A DNA stretch of 49,193 nucleotides from Paraburkholderia phenoliruptrix (GTDB lineage Bacteria > Pseudomonadota > Gammaproteobacteria > Burkholderiales > Burkholderiaceae): NCBI RefSeq assembly GCF_902859825.1, contig NZ_CADIKB010000042.1, positions 1 through 49,193 of the forward strand. The letters run 5' to 3'. This document shows, one piece after another, positions 1 to 8,518 of this stretch (positions within the stretch are counted from its first letter, which is position 1; each line of letters opens with the position of its first letter). Made by a program: the position numbers and the translations under genes. Under the pieces are notes generated by a model that worked only from the letters and a program-made list of their open reading frames with translations, was not told the origin of the DNA and did no database searches.

Positions 1-120
1 CGAGTCGAGCTCCTGATCGTCCATCAGCGGATCGAGCTTCCAGGTCAGCGGGCCGGCCCTGACCGTCATCGCGACCGGATACGCGGTGTTCGTGCGCGGT
101 GAGCGCCACGTCTGTGCCAT
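1..120 (-). pseudogene. 5'-truncated AttH/carotenoid 1,2-hydratase-like fragment, runs off left edge
   Basis: Forty codons read leftward from an ATG at 120 and leave the window still open. The peptide contains WRSPRT, YPVAM and PLMDDQELDS, which resemble the C-terminal part of lipocalin-like AttH/carotenoid 1,2-hydratase proteins. Family members are several hundred residues long and this motif set lies near their C-terminus, yet a TGA stop lies in the same frame four codons before this ATG. The N-terminal part is therefore missing and this looks like a 5'-truncated remnant. Alternatives are a frameshifted gene or a short independent protein. The family assignment is from memory of the motif. 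Confidence 0.45.
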
Positions 121-218
121 CCGCTTGAATCAAGCCGGTTACTGACACTAAAACTCAACGTCGGTTCTCACTTATCCGAACCATTCACTGCTGCTGCCTC
201 TTCTCGCATTCCTCCTGC

Positions 219-254
219 TTAACATCACCCTCAAAATACTGTATAAATATACAG
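219..254 (+). promoter_or_regulatory. SOS promoter with LexA box for imuA-imuB-dnaE2
   Basis: TTAACA (219-224) and TATAAA (242-247) are separated by exactly 17 bases. CTGTATAAATATACAG (239-254) matches the LexA consensus CTGT-N8-ACAG perfectly and covers the -10 element, so bound LexA would block RNA polymerase. The first gene starts about 70 bases downstream. Confidence 0.9.
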
Positions 255-323
255 TGAAACTTGTCGTCCTCGGTTGCTCGTGGTTGAGCAGGGCGGAACG
301 TTCTCAATTGAACGAGTGTGTCT

Positions 324-1163
324 ATGGCAGCAGCGATTCAGCTTGTGACAACTCCGCTGTCGTCGCAATTGCGGCGTCAAATGTGGCAGGGCAACGAACT
401 TGCCGAGGTGGATACGCGTGTGGTGCCGAGCGGCTACACCGCGCTGGATCAGGTATTGCCCGGAAAAGGCTGGCCGGCGGGTAGTCTGACGGAGTTGCTG
501 GTCGAACATTGGGGGGCGGGCGAGCTGCGTTTGCTGGCTCGCGCGCTTTGTCATCTGACGAAGCAAGCCGGACGGCATGTAATGCTCGTGGCGCCTCCTT
601 ATCAGCCATGCGCCGCGGCATTGAAGGCTTGGGGCGTCGACGTGGAACGGGTCCTCTGGGTGCGCTCGGACGAAGATAAGGCGCTTTGGGCCGCCACTCA
701 GGCATTGAAGCAGGATGGCATCGGCGCGGTGTTGGTGTGGTTATCGAATGCGCGCGCCGATAAAGTCAGGCGCTTGCAGGTCGCGGCTCAGGAATCCACT
801 GCACTAGCATTTCTGATGCGGCCCGTAGCGGCCGCCGCGCAATCGTCGCCAGCTCCATTGCGCATGATCTGTGAGCCGCTTTTGCCGGCTAATGCCGAGA
901 CGATCAACCGTCGTCAGTGGTTGCAGGACATTGGCTTGTCGATCGACATCTTCAAGCGCCGCGGGCCGCCACTCGCCGAGCCGCTTCGTCTCGTTCTGCC
1001 TGTGCAGGACGCTTTATTACCGGCGAACGGGGCAGAGAGCGGTCAAGGATTAGAGACTCAACATGTTGTGGATCGCCGTCGCATTGCCTCTCTTGTCGCT
1101 GGAAGCGGTAAAGCCGCTGACCTCGCTTCCGGATGGTTCGTCCGCGAAGCCGAATCGGTGTGA
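324..1163 (+). CDS. imuA: ImuA, translesion synthesis-associated RecA-like protein
   Basis: A 279-residue protein, first gene of a damage-inducible mutasome. ImuA is a distant RecA/SulA-like protein that works with ImuB and the DnaE2 polymerase in error-prone lesion bypass. The N-terminal half has the typical start of the family, with a VPSGYTALDQVLPGKGWPAG segment (the position where RecA relatives recognise the ATP-binding core) and a SLTELL motif after it. The ATG at 324 is preferred; an in-frame GTG lies two codons upstream at 318 and neither has a clear Shine-Dalgarno sequence. The 3' end overlaps imuB by 101 bases in a different frame. Control is by the LexA box at 239-254. Confidence 0.88.
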   Translation: MAAAIQLVTTPLSSQLRRQMWQGNELAEVDTRVVPSGYTALDQVLPGKGWPAGSLTELLVEHWGAGELRLLARALCHLTKQAGRHVMLVAPPYQPCAAALKAWGVDVERVLWVRSDEDKALWAATQALKQDGIGAVLVWLSNARADKVRRLQVAAQESTALAFLMRPVAAAAQSSPAPLRMICEPLLPANAETINRRQWLQDIGLSIDIFKRRGPPLAEPLRLVLPVQDALLPANGAESGQGLETQHVVDRRRIASLVAGSGKAADLASGWFVREAESV

Positions 1164-2862
1164 GCCGCCTCGCGACGCAAACCCGTCGTGCGATGCTGGA
1201 AACATCGCCGACGCGCACTGCTATGCGCTCGCCGACCACGCACACATTCTGCTGCCGGACGTCGATGCCTTGCGTGCCGGCGTGCAACCCGGCCACTCGC
1301 GTTCCTATGCACTGGCATTGGCGCCGGAGCTCAAGCTGCTGACTGCCGACGCCGGCCGCGAGATTCAGGCCTTCGAAGCCATCGCACTTGCGCTCCTGAC
1401 GTACACGCCGAAGCTCTCGCTGGCCGACACGCACACCTTGCTGCTGGAAGTCGGCTCGGGCTTGAGGTTGTTCGGTGGCTTGCGAACCTTGTTGGCGCGC
1501 GTGTCGGCCACGGTTGCCGAATTTGGCTATACCGCGCGCGTCGCCTGCGCGCCGACGGCATGGGGCGCCTGGCTATTGGCGCAGGCACGTGCCAACCGGC
1601 AAGGGCGTCGCTGGCATGTGGTGAAAGAAGATTCGCTCGCGCGTGTACTCGACCGTTTGCCCGTGTCGCTGCTGCCGGTTGCGCCCACTTATCGCGATGC
1701 TTTCGCGCATCTCGGATGCGCGACCCTTGCCGAATTGCGGCAATTGCCCCGCGCGGGCGTAGTCCGGCGGTTTGGTAGCGGCATTCTGGATCTGCTGGCC
1801 CAGGCGTATGGCACGCGCCCCGATCCGCGCGAATCGTTTCGTGCGCCTGCGTCGTTTCATGCGCAGCTGGAATTGCCGTCGCGCGTCGATAACGCGGATG
1901 CACTCCTGTTCGCCGCACGCCGGCTGATCGTGCAACTGGCCGGTTGGCTGAGCGCGCATCATGCGGCGCTGAGCGGTTATACGTTGCTGCTCGAGCATGA
2001 GCTGGCGTCCCGCCATTCGCCGAAGACCTCTAGCCTGAAGGTCGCGTGGGCCGTACCGTCGCGTGATGCCGAGCATCTTATCTGGCTGCTGCGCGAGAAA
2101 TTGAATCAGACGGTTCTCGCGGCGCCCGTCATCGAATTGAAGCTTGTCGCGGATCAGATCGCCGAGTATGCAGGCCAGTCGGACACCTTGTTTCCCATGC
2201 CGGAGTCGGACGGTGAGTCGATCGCACGGCTGCTCGAACGCCTGAGCGCTCGCTTGGGGCCGGAAAACGTATTGCAGATGTCGGTGCAGGACGATCATCG
2301 ACCGGAACGTGCAATGCGTGTCGAGGCGTACCAGGCTCAGGCATTTTCGCGCAAGAAGCGTTCGCGGGCGTTGGCGCGGCCCAGAATCAAAGCGGATAAA
2401 ACCTGGCTAACTGATGAATTGCGCAACGCAGCGGGCGAGGGCGCGTCGCCCGCCAGCGCGACCGACACGGAAGCGGACGCTGAGGCTCCGACCCAAGCCC
2501 AAGCCACCCCGAGCCCATTCACCTCGGCCGACGCAGAAACCACCACTACGTCCACCCTGCAACACGCACATCAACGACCCCAAGAAGCATCGCCAGATTT
2601 CCCCGACAGCATCTTGCCTTCACAGCCGCGTCCTGTCTGGATGCTCGACAAACCCCTGCGCCTGATGATGCGCGACCAGCGACCAATCTATCGCCGGCCG
2701 CTGAAAATGCTGACGCGTACCGAGCGGATCGAGGCCGGCTGGTGGGACGGCGATCTCGTCGAGCGCGATTACTACGTGGCCGCCGACGATCGCGGCCATA
2801 TGTTCTGGGTTTATCGCGAGCGCATGACCGGCGAGTGGTATTTGCAGGGTCTGTTCGGTTGA
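1063..2862 (+). CDS. imuB: ImuB, Y-family polymerase-like mutasome adaptor
   Basis: A 599-residue Y-family DNA polymerase relative. In this family the protein has lost the catalytic acidic residues and acts as a hub linking DnaE2, ImuA and the beta clamp. It begins MLWIAVALPLLSLEA, a characteristic start, and ends with the conserved aromatic block WVYRERMTGEWYLQGLFG. Residues about 445-530 are a low-complexity Ala/Thr/Pro/Glu-rich linker between the little-finger region and this C-terminal block. Its start lies 101 bases inside imuA, and its stop is 5 bases before the dnaE2 ATG, so translation of the three genes is probably coupled. The weak ribosome site supports coupling. Confidence 0.92.
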   Translation: MLWIAVALPLLSLEAVKPLTSLPDGSSAKPNRCEPPRDANPSCDAGNIADAHCYALADHAHILLPDVDALRAGVQPGHSRSYALALAPELKLLTADAGREIQAFEAIALALLTYTPKLSLADTHTLLLEVGSGLRLFGGLRTLLARVSATVAEFGYTARVACAPTAWGAWLLAQARANRQGRRWHVVKEDSLARVLDRLPVSLLPVAPTYRDAFAHLGCATLAELRQLPRAGVVRRFGSGILDLLAQAYGTRPDPRESFRAPASFHAQLELPSRVDNADALLFAARRLIVQLAGWLSAHHAALSGYTLLLEHELASRHSPKTSSLKVAWAVPSRDAEHLIWLLREKLNQTVLAAPVIELKLVADQIAEYAGQSDTLFPMPESDGESIARLLERLSARLGPENVLQMSVQDDHRPERAMRVEAYQAQAFSRKKRSRALARPRIKADKTWLTDELRNAAGEGASPASATDTEADAEAPTQAQATPSPFTSADAETTTTSTLQHAHQRPQEASPDFPDSILPSQPRPVWMLDKPLRLMMRDQRPIYRRPLKMLTRTERIEAGWWDGDLVERDYYVAADDRGHMFWVYRERMTGEWYLQGLFG

Positions 2863-2867
2863 ACATC

Positions 2868-5800
2868 ATGACGGCATCCGCATCAGGACTTTCTCCGCCG
2901 CAGCCGCCCGCCAGGAACCTACCGGCGTATGCGGAGTTGCATTGCCTGACTAATTTTTCGTTTCTGCGCGGCGCCTCGCATCCGCATGAACTCGTTGAAC
3001 GGGCCATGCTGCACGGCTACAGCGCACTTGCCATTACCGACGAGTGTTCGCTGGCGGGCGTCGTGCGCGCTCATACGGCGCTCAAGGAAATGGAGGCAGA
3101 GCAGGATCGTTTGCGCAAGGAAATCGAGGAAAAGCTGAAGGCGGCCGAGGGGAGCGAAGCCGGCCGGCTCCCGCAAGAAGCGTTGGACGCAGCGCTGCAG
3201 CAGGAGGCGCTCGAAAACTGGATGTTGAAACCGCTGCCGCAACTGATCATCGGTAGCGAACTGAATCTCACGAGTGCAGATGGCGAGCCCTTCTGCACGC
3301 TGGTTGCGCTTGCAACGAATCGCAACGGTTACGGCAATCTTTCGGAACTCATCACGCTCGGCCGCTCGCGCGCGGAGAAGGGCAGCTACCGGCTCGGTCC
3401 GGCGGATTTCACCGATTCGTTGCCGCATCTGGAGCATCTGCGAAGCCTGCCTGATTGTGTGCTGATGCTCGTGCCGCAGCGCACGGCCACGCTGTCGCAT
3501 ACGCTGCATTGCGCACATTGGCTCGCCGCGTTTGCCGGAACCCGGGCGTGGATCGCGCTCGAGCTCTGGCAAACCGGCAGCGACGATCTTCAGATCGACG
3601 CCTTGCGGATGATTTCACAAGCGAGCGGTCTGCCGCTCGTCGCGGCGGGCGGCGTTCTGATGCACACGCGATCGCGCAAGCCTTTGCAGGACACCATGAC
3701 GGCCATTGGCCTGAACACGCCGCTGCCGGCATGCGGCCACGCGCTCGAGGCGAATGCCGAACGGCATCTGCGCACGCGGGTGCGGTTGAGCAAGCTCTAC
3801 CCGCGCGATACGCTCGAAGAAACGCTCAAGATTGCCGCACGGTGCCGCTTCTCGCTCGACGAACTCAAGTATGAGTATCCTGAGGAGCTGGTGCCCGCGG
3901 GCGAGTCGCCGTCGAGTTACCTGCGTAAGCTTGTCATGGCGGGCGCGGCGGAGCGCTGGCCGAACGGCATGGACCTGAAGCGCATCGATCAGATCGAAAA
4001 GGAACTGCATCTTATCGCCGATTTGAAATACGAAAAGTACTTTCTGACGGTGCACGATATCGTGCGCTTCGCGCGCTCGAAAAACATTCTTTGCCAGGGC
4101 CGCGGCTCGGCGGCCAATTCGATCGTCTGCTACTGCCTGCATGTGACGGAAATCGACCCTGTGCACATGAACATGCTGATCGAGCGCTTCATCTCTCGCG
4201 CGCGCAACGAACCGCCCGATATCGACGTCGACTTCGAGCATCAGCGCCGCGAGGAGGTGATCCAGTACATCTACGCGAAGTACGGACGCCATCGCGCGGC
4301 GCTGACCGCATCGCTCATTACCTATCATGTGCGCAGTGCATTGAAGGACGTCGGCAAGGCGCTCGGTCTCGAAGCGTCGCTGATCGAGCGCATCAGCAAA
4401 TCGCAGCAATGGTGGGACGGCCCGGAGGCGGTGGCCGGATATCTGAAGGAAGCGGGCTTCGACGCCAACTCTCACATCACGAAGAATCTGATCCGTCTCA
4501 CGAAGGAACTGCGTCTTTTTCCGCGTCACCTGTCGCAGCATGTCGGCGGCTTTGTGATCGCGAGGGACAAGCTCTCGCGGCTCGTGCCGATTGAAAACGC
4601 GACCATGAAAGACCGCAGCGTGATCGAATGGGACAAAGACGATATCGACGCGCTCAAGCTGCTGAAAGTGGACGTGCTGGCGCTCGGCATGTTGTCGGCC
4701 ATTCGGCGCGCGCTGGAATTCGTCGCGCTAAGACGCGGTTTTCCGCGGTTCCGCGTGCAGGACATTCCGCGCGAAGACCGCGCCGTCTACGAAATGTGCG
4801 GCCATGCCGATACGGTCGGCGTGTTTCAGATCGAATCGCGAGCGCAGCAAAGCATGCTGCCGCGCCTCAAGCCGAACAAGTATTACGACCTCGTGATCGA
4901 AGTGGCGATCGTGCGGCCGGGGCCGATTCAGGGCGGCATGGTGCATCCGTATTTGCGTCGCAAGCAGGGCCTCGAGCCGATCGACTATGCGAAAGACGAG
5001 TTGCGGCCCGTGCTTGAGCGCACCCTCGGCGTGCCGATTTTCCAGGAACAGGTCATGCATCTGGCCATGGTCGCGGCGAAGTACACCGGCGAGCAGGCCG
5101 ATCAGTTGCGACGTGCCATGGCGGCCTGGCGGCGCACCGGCAACCTCGCGAAGTACCAGAAGGATTTGAGCGACCGCATGTCGGCGCGCGGCTATGAGCC
5201 CGAATTTATCGAACGGATCTGCCAGCAGATCGAAGGTTTCGGCGAGTACGGTTTCCCGGAGAGCCACGCGGCGAGCTTTGCGCTGCTCGTCTATTTGAGC
5301 GCGTGGTTAAAGCGCTATGAGCCGGCGGCCTTTCTTGCCGGGTTGCTCAACAGCCAGCCCTTGGGTTTCTATTCGCCGTCGCAACTCGTGCAGGATGCAA
5401 AGCGCCACGGCGTCAAGGTCTTGCCGCCCGACGTGACACTGAGCGACTGGGAATCGACTTTCGAGAAGCGCGATCGCGAAGGGGAGCGCGTTCTGGCAAG
5501 CGAGACCTGCTTGCATCGTCAGCAGGCCGTCGTGTCCGCGCAGCAGTTGCGCGATCTGTCGCTGCGTCGCCTGAGCGTGAGCAGGACGATCCGGCGCGCC
5601 GCCCGGCGGTTGAGCGCGCGCGTGTTTCAACCGCCCGGCACCTATGGCGCGCGCGGTCCCGCCGTGCGCATCGGCATGCATCTCATCAAGGGACTCGCGC
5701 AGGCGGCTGCCGAGCGCATCGTGGCCGCGCGCCGCGATGCACCGTTCAGCAATGTCGACGATCTCGCGCGCCGCGCGGCGCTGACGCGGCGCGATCTCGA

Positions 5801-6443
5801 AGCGCTCGCGGCGGCGAATGCACTGGCGAGTATCGCGGGTCATCGGCGGGAAGCGTGGTGGGCTGTGACCGCGCAGCACATCGTTCCCAAACTGCTGCGC
5901 GACGCGCCGATTGCCGAAGCGCCGCTCCTGCTGCCGCAGGCCGACGAGGCGCGTGAAATCATCGACGATTACGCGAGTCTCGGGCTCACGTTCAATCGCC
6001 ATCCGCTCGCGCTGTTGCGCGCGCGTCTTGCCAGGCAGCGTTTTCGCACGGCAGCGGACCTAGCGGCGTGTCAGCACGGCACGCTCGCGCGGGCATGCGG
6101 CATCGTCACCGTGCGGCAACGGCCGGGCACCGCGAACGGCACCATCTTTGTTTCCATCGAAGACGAAACCGGCTCGATCAATGTGATCGTCTGGCCGTCT
6201 CTGGTGGAAAAGCAGCGCAAGGCGCTGCTCGGTTCCTCGCTGCTCGCGGTCTACGGCGTCTTGCAGCGCGACGACGGCGTCGCGACCGGCGGCCATCCAG
6301 GCGAAGAGAGCGCGCTCGCGAATCAGTACGGCAAGACGAGACGAAAAAACAAGGGCGAGGTGGTGCATCTGGTGGCACACCGTCTGGAAGATCTCAGCGA
6401 GTGGCTCGGCGACCTGGCCACCGCGAGCCGCGATTTCCATTGA
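2868..6443 (+). CDS. dnaE2: DnaE2 (ImuC), error-prone DNA polymerase III alpha paralogue
   Basis: A 1191-residue C-family polymerase that inserts bases opposite lesions as part of the ImuA-ImuB-DnaE2 mutasome. The order is PHP domain (AELHCLTNFSFLRGASHP near residue 20), palm domain with PDIDVDF at about 449-455 carrying catalytic aspartates, helix-hairpin-helix region, and C-terminal OB fold (SIEDETGSINVIVWPSLVEK). The ATG at 2868 is chosen because it follows the imuB stop by 5 bases; the frame is open further upstream into imuB. Residues about 874-930 (5490-5660) form an Arg/Ser-rich stretch between the motif RHGVKVLPPDV and GPAVRIGMHLIKGL that is longer than I expect for the family. The reading frame is intact throughout. 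Confidence 0.93.
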   Translation: MTASASGLSPPQPPARNLPAYAELHCLTNFSFLRGASHPHELVERAMLHGYSALAITDECSLAGVVRAHTALKEMEAEQDRLRKEIEEKLKAAEGSEAGRLPQEALDAALQQEALENWMLKPLPQLIIGSELNLTSADGEPFCTLVALATNRNGYGNLSELITLGRSRAEKGSYRLGPADFTDSLPHLEHLRSLPDCVLMLVPQRTATLSHTLHCAHWLAAFAGTRAWIALELWQTGSDDLQIDALRMISQASGLPLVAAGGVLMHTRSRKPLQDTMTAIGLNTPLPACGHALEANAERHLRTRVRLSKLYPRDTLEETLKIAARCRFSLDELKYEYPEELVPAGESPSSYLRKLVMAGAAERWPNGMDLKRIDQIEKELHLIADLKYEKYFLTVHDIVRFARSKNILCQGRGSAANSIVCYCLHVTEIDPVHMNMLIERFISRARNEPPDIDVDFEHQRREEVIQYIYAKYGRHRAALTASLITYHVRSALKDVGKALGLEASLIERISKSQQWWDGPEAVAGYLKEAGFDANSHITKNLIRLTKELRLFPRHLSQHVGGFVIARDKLSRLVPIENATMKDRSVIEWDKDDIDALKLLKVDVLALGMLSAIRRALEFVALRRGFPRFRVQDIPREDRAVYEMCGHADTVGVFQIESRAQQSMLPRLKPNKYYDLVIEVAIVRPGPIQGGMVHPYLRRKQGLEPIDYAKDELRPVLERTLGVPIFQEQVMHLAMVAAKYTGEQADQLRRAMAAWRRTGNLAKYQKDLSDRMSARGYEPEFIERICQQIEGFGEYGFPESHAASFALLVYLSAWLKRYEPAAFLAGLLNSQPLGFYSPSQLVQDAKRHGVKVLPPDVTLSDWESTFEKRDREGERVLASETCLHRQQAVVSAQQLRDLSLRRLSVSRTIRRAARRLSARVFQPPGTYGARGPAVRIGMHLIKGLAQAAAERIVAARRDAPFSNVDDLARRAALTRRDLEALAAANALASIAGHRREAWWAVTAQHIVPKLLRDAPIAEAPLLLPQADEAREIIDDYASLGLTFNRHPLALLRARLARQRFRTAADLAACQHGTLARACGIVTVRQRPGTANGTIFVSIEDETGSINVIVWPSLVEKQRKALLGSSLLAVYGVLQRDDGVATGGHPGEESALANQYGKTRRKNKGEVVHLVAHRLEDLSEWLGDLATASRDFH

Positions 6444-6494
6444 TGCCCGCTCGGCCTTCGCTTGCGGCTCTTCACAACCTCGCTCTGTGCGCCG

Positions 6495-7415
6495 TCATGC
6501 CGGCGCCCCCCCGCGCCACGGAAAGGCGGCCAGCACCTCGCGGATCGCCGTGTCGAACGGCGTGCGCCGGCCGATGCCGAATTGCTCGAGCCGGTCCGAC
6601 GCAAGGTGGCAATTATGCGGGCGGGGCGTCGCATCGGTCGGCGTATGTTGCGGGGTGAGCCGCGCGTCGAGTTGCAGCGCTTCGCCGAGGCGCACGGCGA
6701 TTTCGTACTTGGTCATCGGCTCGTCGCCCGACCAATGCACGATGCCGGAGATCGCATTGCCCTTGGCGTGACGCTCGAGCATTTGCCGGATCACGAATGC
6801 AACGTCCGGCGTGAAGGTGGGATAGCGGATCGCCCACGCGTCCATGGGAGCCGCTTTGCCCCCGGCCGCGGCGGAGGCGGCAATCGCCGGCACGAGGCTC
6901 GTCACGGCGGATTCCGCCCAATCGACGATAGGCCCGTACAGCAGCGGCAAGCGCAGCACGCAGCCGAAGTCGGTTGCCGCGGCCAGCGCGCGCTCGCCGT
7001 CCAGCTTGCTGCGCCCGTACGCGTTGAGGGGCGCGGGCTCCGAATCCGGCCGATAGGGCGGACGCGTGCCGTCGAAAACGTAATCGGTGGAAATCGAGAG
7101 CGTCCACGCGCCGCGCCGATGTGCGGCGGCGGCGATTGCGCGCACCGCGTCGACATTGAGCGCGCGGGCCAGTTCCGGATGACGCTCGCACACGTCGGGG
7201 CGGCGCTCGGCGGCGGCGATCAGCAGCGCATCGGGTGCTTCCCGGTCGATAAACTGCTCGATTGCCCGCGCCTCGCGAACATCCAGCACCACAGTGTTCG
7301 GCGTCGGGCGGCTGAACGCGGTGCCGACGACCTGCCAGTCAGGCTGCCCGGCCAGTTCGTCGACAATAGCGCGGCCGAGCAGGCCCGACGCTCCCATCAC
7401 GGCGACCTTGAACAT
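6495..7415 (-). CDS. RmlD-like SDR reductase (dTDP-4-dehydrorhamnose reductase family)
   Basis: A 306-residue extended short-chain dehydrogenase. The N-terminal Rossmann motif is VMGASGLLGRAI (residues about 6-17), and YVFDG followed by YGRSKLDGE supplies the catalytic Tyr-x-x-x-Lys. These are hallmarks of the RmlD/MAT2B branch, which reduces dTDP-4-keto-rhamnose or serves as a regulatory subunit. No other rhamnose gene is adjacent, so the true substrate is uncertain; the family name is all that is supported. It is convergent with dnaE2 (51 bases apart) and lies 12 bases downstream of copZ on the same strand, so the two may be cotranscribed. Confidence 0.8.
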   Translation of the reverse strand: MFKVAVMGASGLLGRAIVDELAGQPDWQVVGTAFSRPTPNTVVLDVREARAIEQFIDREAPDALLIAAAERRPDVCERHPELARALNVDAVRAIAAAAHRRGAWTLSISTDYVFDGTRPPYRPDSEPAPLNAYGRSKLDGERALAAATDFGCVLRLPLLYGPIVDWAESAVTSLVPAIAASAAAGGKAAPMDAWAIRYPTFTPDVAFVIRQMLERHAKGNAISGIVHWSGDEPMTKYEIAVRLGEALQLDARLTPQHTPTDATPRPHNCHLASDRLEQFGIGRRTPFDTAIREVLAAFPWRGGAPA

Positions 7416-7427
7416 GACCGACTCCGC

Positions 7428-7670
7428 CTAGCGCGGGGCGCCGTTGCTTATGCCGCGTGCAGCATCCGGCAAGACGCCTTTGACTGTGTAGCCGGCGTCA
7501 TCGATGGCGGTCTTCAGGGCCTCGACAGATTGCGTCGATTCGACGACGACTCGGCCCGCCGCGAGGTCCACCTGCACCTGCGCCGCGTCGTCGTGCTCGC
7601 GGATAGCGTTCGTGACCGCGGCCACGCAATGCTGGCAGCTCATGCCTTCAACCTCGAATTCGGTTTTCAT
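7428..7670 (-). CDS. copZ: Copper chaperone, heavy-metal-associated domain protein
   Basis: An 80-residue single HMA domain protein. The metal-binding loop GMSCQHC (MxCxxC, residues about 9-15) binds Cu(I) in this family and passes it to a P-type ATPase or sensor. The ferredoxin-like fold is expected from residues 1-66; the last dozen residues are unrelated and probably flexible. AGGG lies 9 bases before the ATG. The gene is divergent from a CueR-type regulator with a perfect operator between them, which supports a copper role. No copper ATPase gene is in the window. Confidence 0.87.
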   Translation of the reverse strand: MKTEFEVEGMSCQHCVAAVTNAIREHDDAAQVQVDLAAGRVVVESTQSVEALKTAIDDAGYTVKGVLPDAARGISNGAPR

Positions 7671-7735
7671 CGGAATTGCCCTGGGAAATGACGTTGCGAC
7701 AGTTGAATTATGCCTGTCGGAGCGGATTTAAGTGG

Positions 7736-7766
7736 CTGACCTTCCCATCATGGGAAGGTGTACGAT
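7736..7766 (+). promoter_or_regulatory. CueR-type operator inside a 19-base-spaced promoter
   Basis: ACCTTCCCAT and ATGGGAAGGT flank a central C at 7739-7759, giving a perfect 21-base inverted repeat. CTGACC (7736-7741) and TACGAT (7761-7766) are separated by 19 bases, the over-long spacer typical of MerR-family promoters that the regulator untwists when it binds metal. The orientation reads toward cueR; a copZ promoter on the other strand may use the same operator but I see no good -10 there. Confidence 0.82.
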
Positions 7767-7790
7767 CTGCCCAATCAATCGGGAAACATG

Positions 7791-8225
7791 ATGAACATTG
7801 GCGAAGCGGCCCGCGCGTCGGGCGTCACGGCGAAGATGATTCGCTACTACGAAAGTGTCGGTCTGCTGGCGGCAAAAGCTCGCACGAGCGCGGGCTATCG
7901 GGTTTACGGCCCGCAGGAAGTGCACTCGCTGCGGTTTATTCGGCAGGCGCGCCGGCTCGGTTTCCTGGTGGAGGATATTCGGCGGCTCCTCGCGCTGTGG
8001 CACGACCGCACGCGCGCGAGCGCGGAAGTCAAGGCGATCGCGCTCGATCATGTGGCGGAGCTTGATCGGCGCATCGCGGAACTCACGGAGATGCGCGACA
8101 CTCTGGCGCATCTCGCCCACCACTGCCACGGCGACGACCGGCCGGATTGTCCGATTATCGAGAGACTCGCGCACGCGGACAGCGTTTCTGAAGCCGAGAG
8201 CGGGAACTGCGGGAGGCATGCGTAG
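7791..8225 (+). CDS. cueR: CueR-like Cu(I)-responsive MerR-family regulator
   Basis: A 144-residue MerR-family activator. The winged helix starts MNIGEAARASGVTAKMIRYY, followed by a dimerisation helix (about 80-110). Two cysteines spaced eight apart in CHGDDRPDC match the Cu(I)-binding pair of CueR, and a short-loop architecture fits a +1 ion sensor rather than a Zn sensor. An overlapping ATG lies one codon upstream (7788) and an earlier in-frame start at 7758 lies inside the operator, so it is unlikely. The operator and promoter are immediately upstream, indicating autoregulation, and copZ is divergent. Confidence 0.9.
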   Translation: MNIGEAARASGVTAKMIRYYESVGLLAAKARTSAGYRVYGPQEVHSLRFIRQARRLGFLVEDIRRLLALWHDRTRASAEVKAIALDHVAELDRRIAELTEMRDTLAHLAHHCHGDDRPDCPIIERLAHADSVSEAESGNCGRHA

Positions 8226-8518
8226 GAGGCGGAGACTGGCTGGCAGGCAACGGAAGGTGCAACCACGCGCGATGCACTTTTATTGTGCACAATCCCGCGA
8301 CGTGTACTTGTGCCTCTCGATGAAATATCGAAACAACGGAATGAAAACAAAGACTTGATTGCACCAGGATGGTGCGTCATTCCAAAATGGAATGCCCACC
8401 ATGCGAGCATTTCACTGGCGCGGTTGCACCATCAGCCTATAATCCGGGTTAACCCTTTTACGGGAAATCCCTGATGCCCAATCCACCGGGGATTCATTTC
8501 TGATCCTTGGAGAACATC
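8226..8518 (+). promoter_or_regulatory. Palindrome-rich leader upstream of the DUF3563 gene
   Basis: A 293-base gap with no gene but four exact dyads: ATTGTGCACAAT (8282-8293), GCACCA-N3-TGGTGC (8361-8375), CATTCCA-N3-TGGAATG (8378-8394) and GGGTTAACCC (8446-8455). A perfect -10, TATAAT (8438-8443), lies just before the last dyad, with CTGGCG 17 bases upstream as a weak -35. The last dyad would cover the transcription start. The regulators are unknown. AGGAGAAC-like bases (8507-8515) form the ribosome site for the next gene. Confidence 0.6.

Noticed and set aside
254..484. Leader peptide gene in front of imuA
   Set aside because: A GTG-started frame overlaps the LexA box and imuA, but has no ribosome site and encodes Cys/Arg-rich composition-driven sequence.
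8359..8376. NtrC-type enhancer site (TGCACC-N5-GGTGCG)
   Set aside because: It resembles the NtrC consensus but no sigma-54 promoter of correct spacing lies downstream and no nitrogen gene is adjacent, so it is listed only as a palindrome.
8416..8428. Sigma-54 promoter (TGGCGC...TTGC) before DUF3563
   Set aside because: The spacing between the GG and GC elements is 3 bases too short; only the resemblance of both halves made it attractive.
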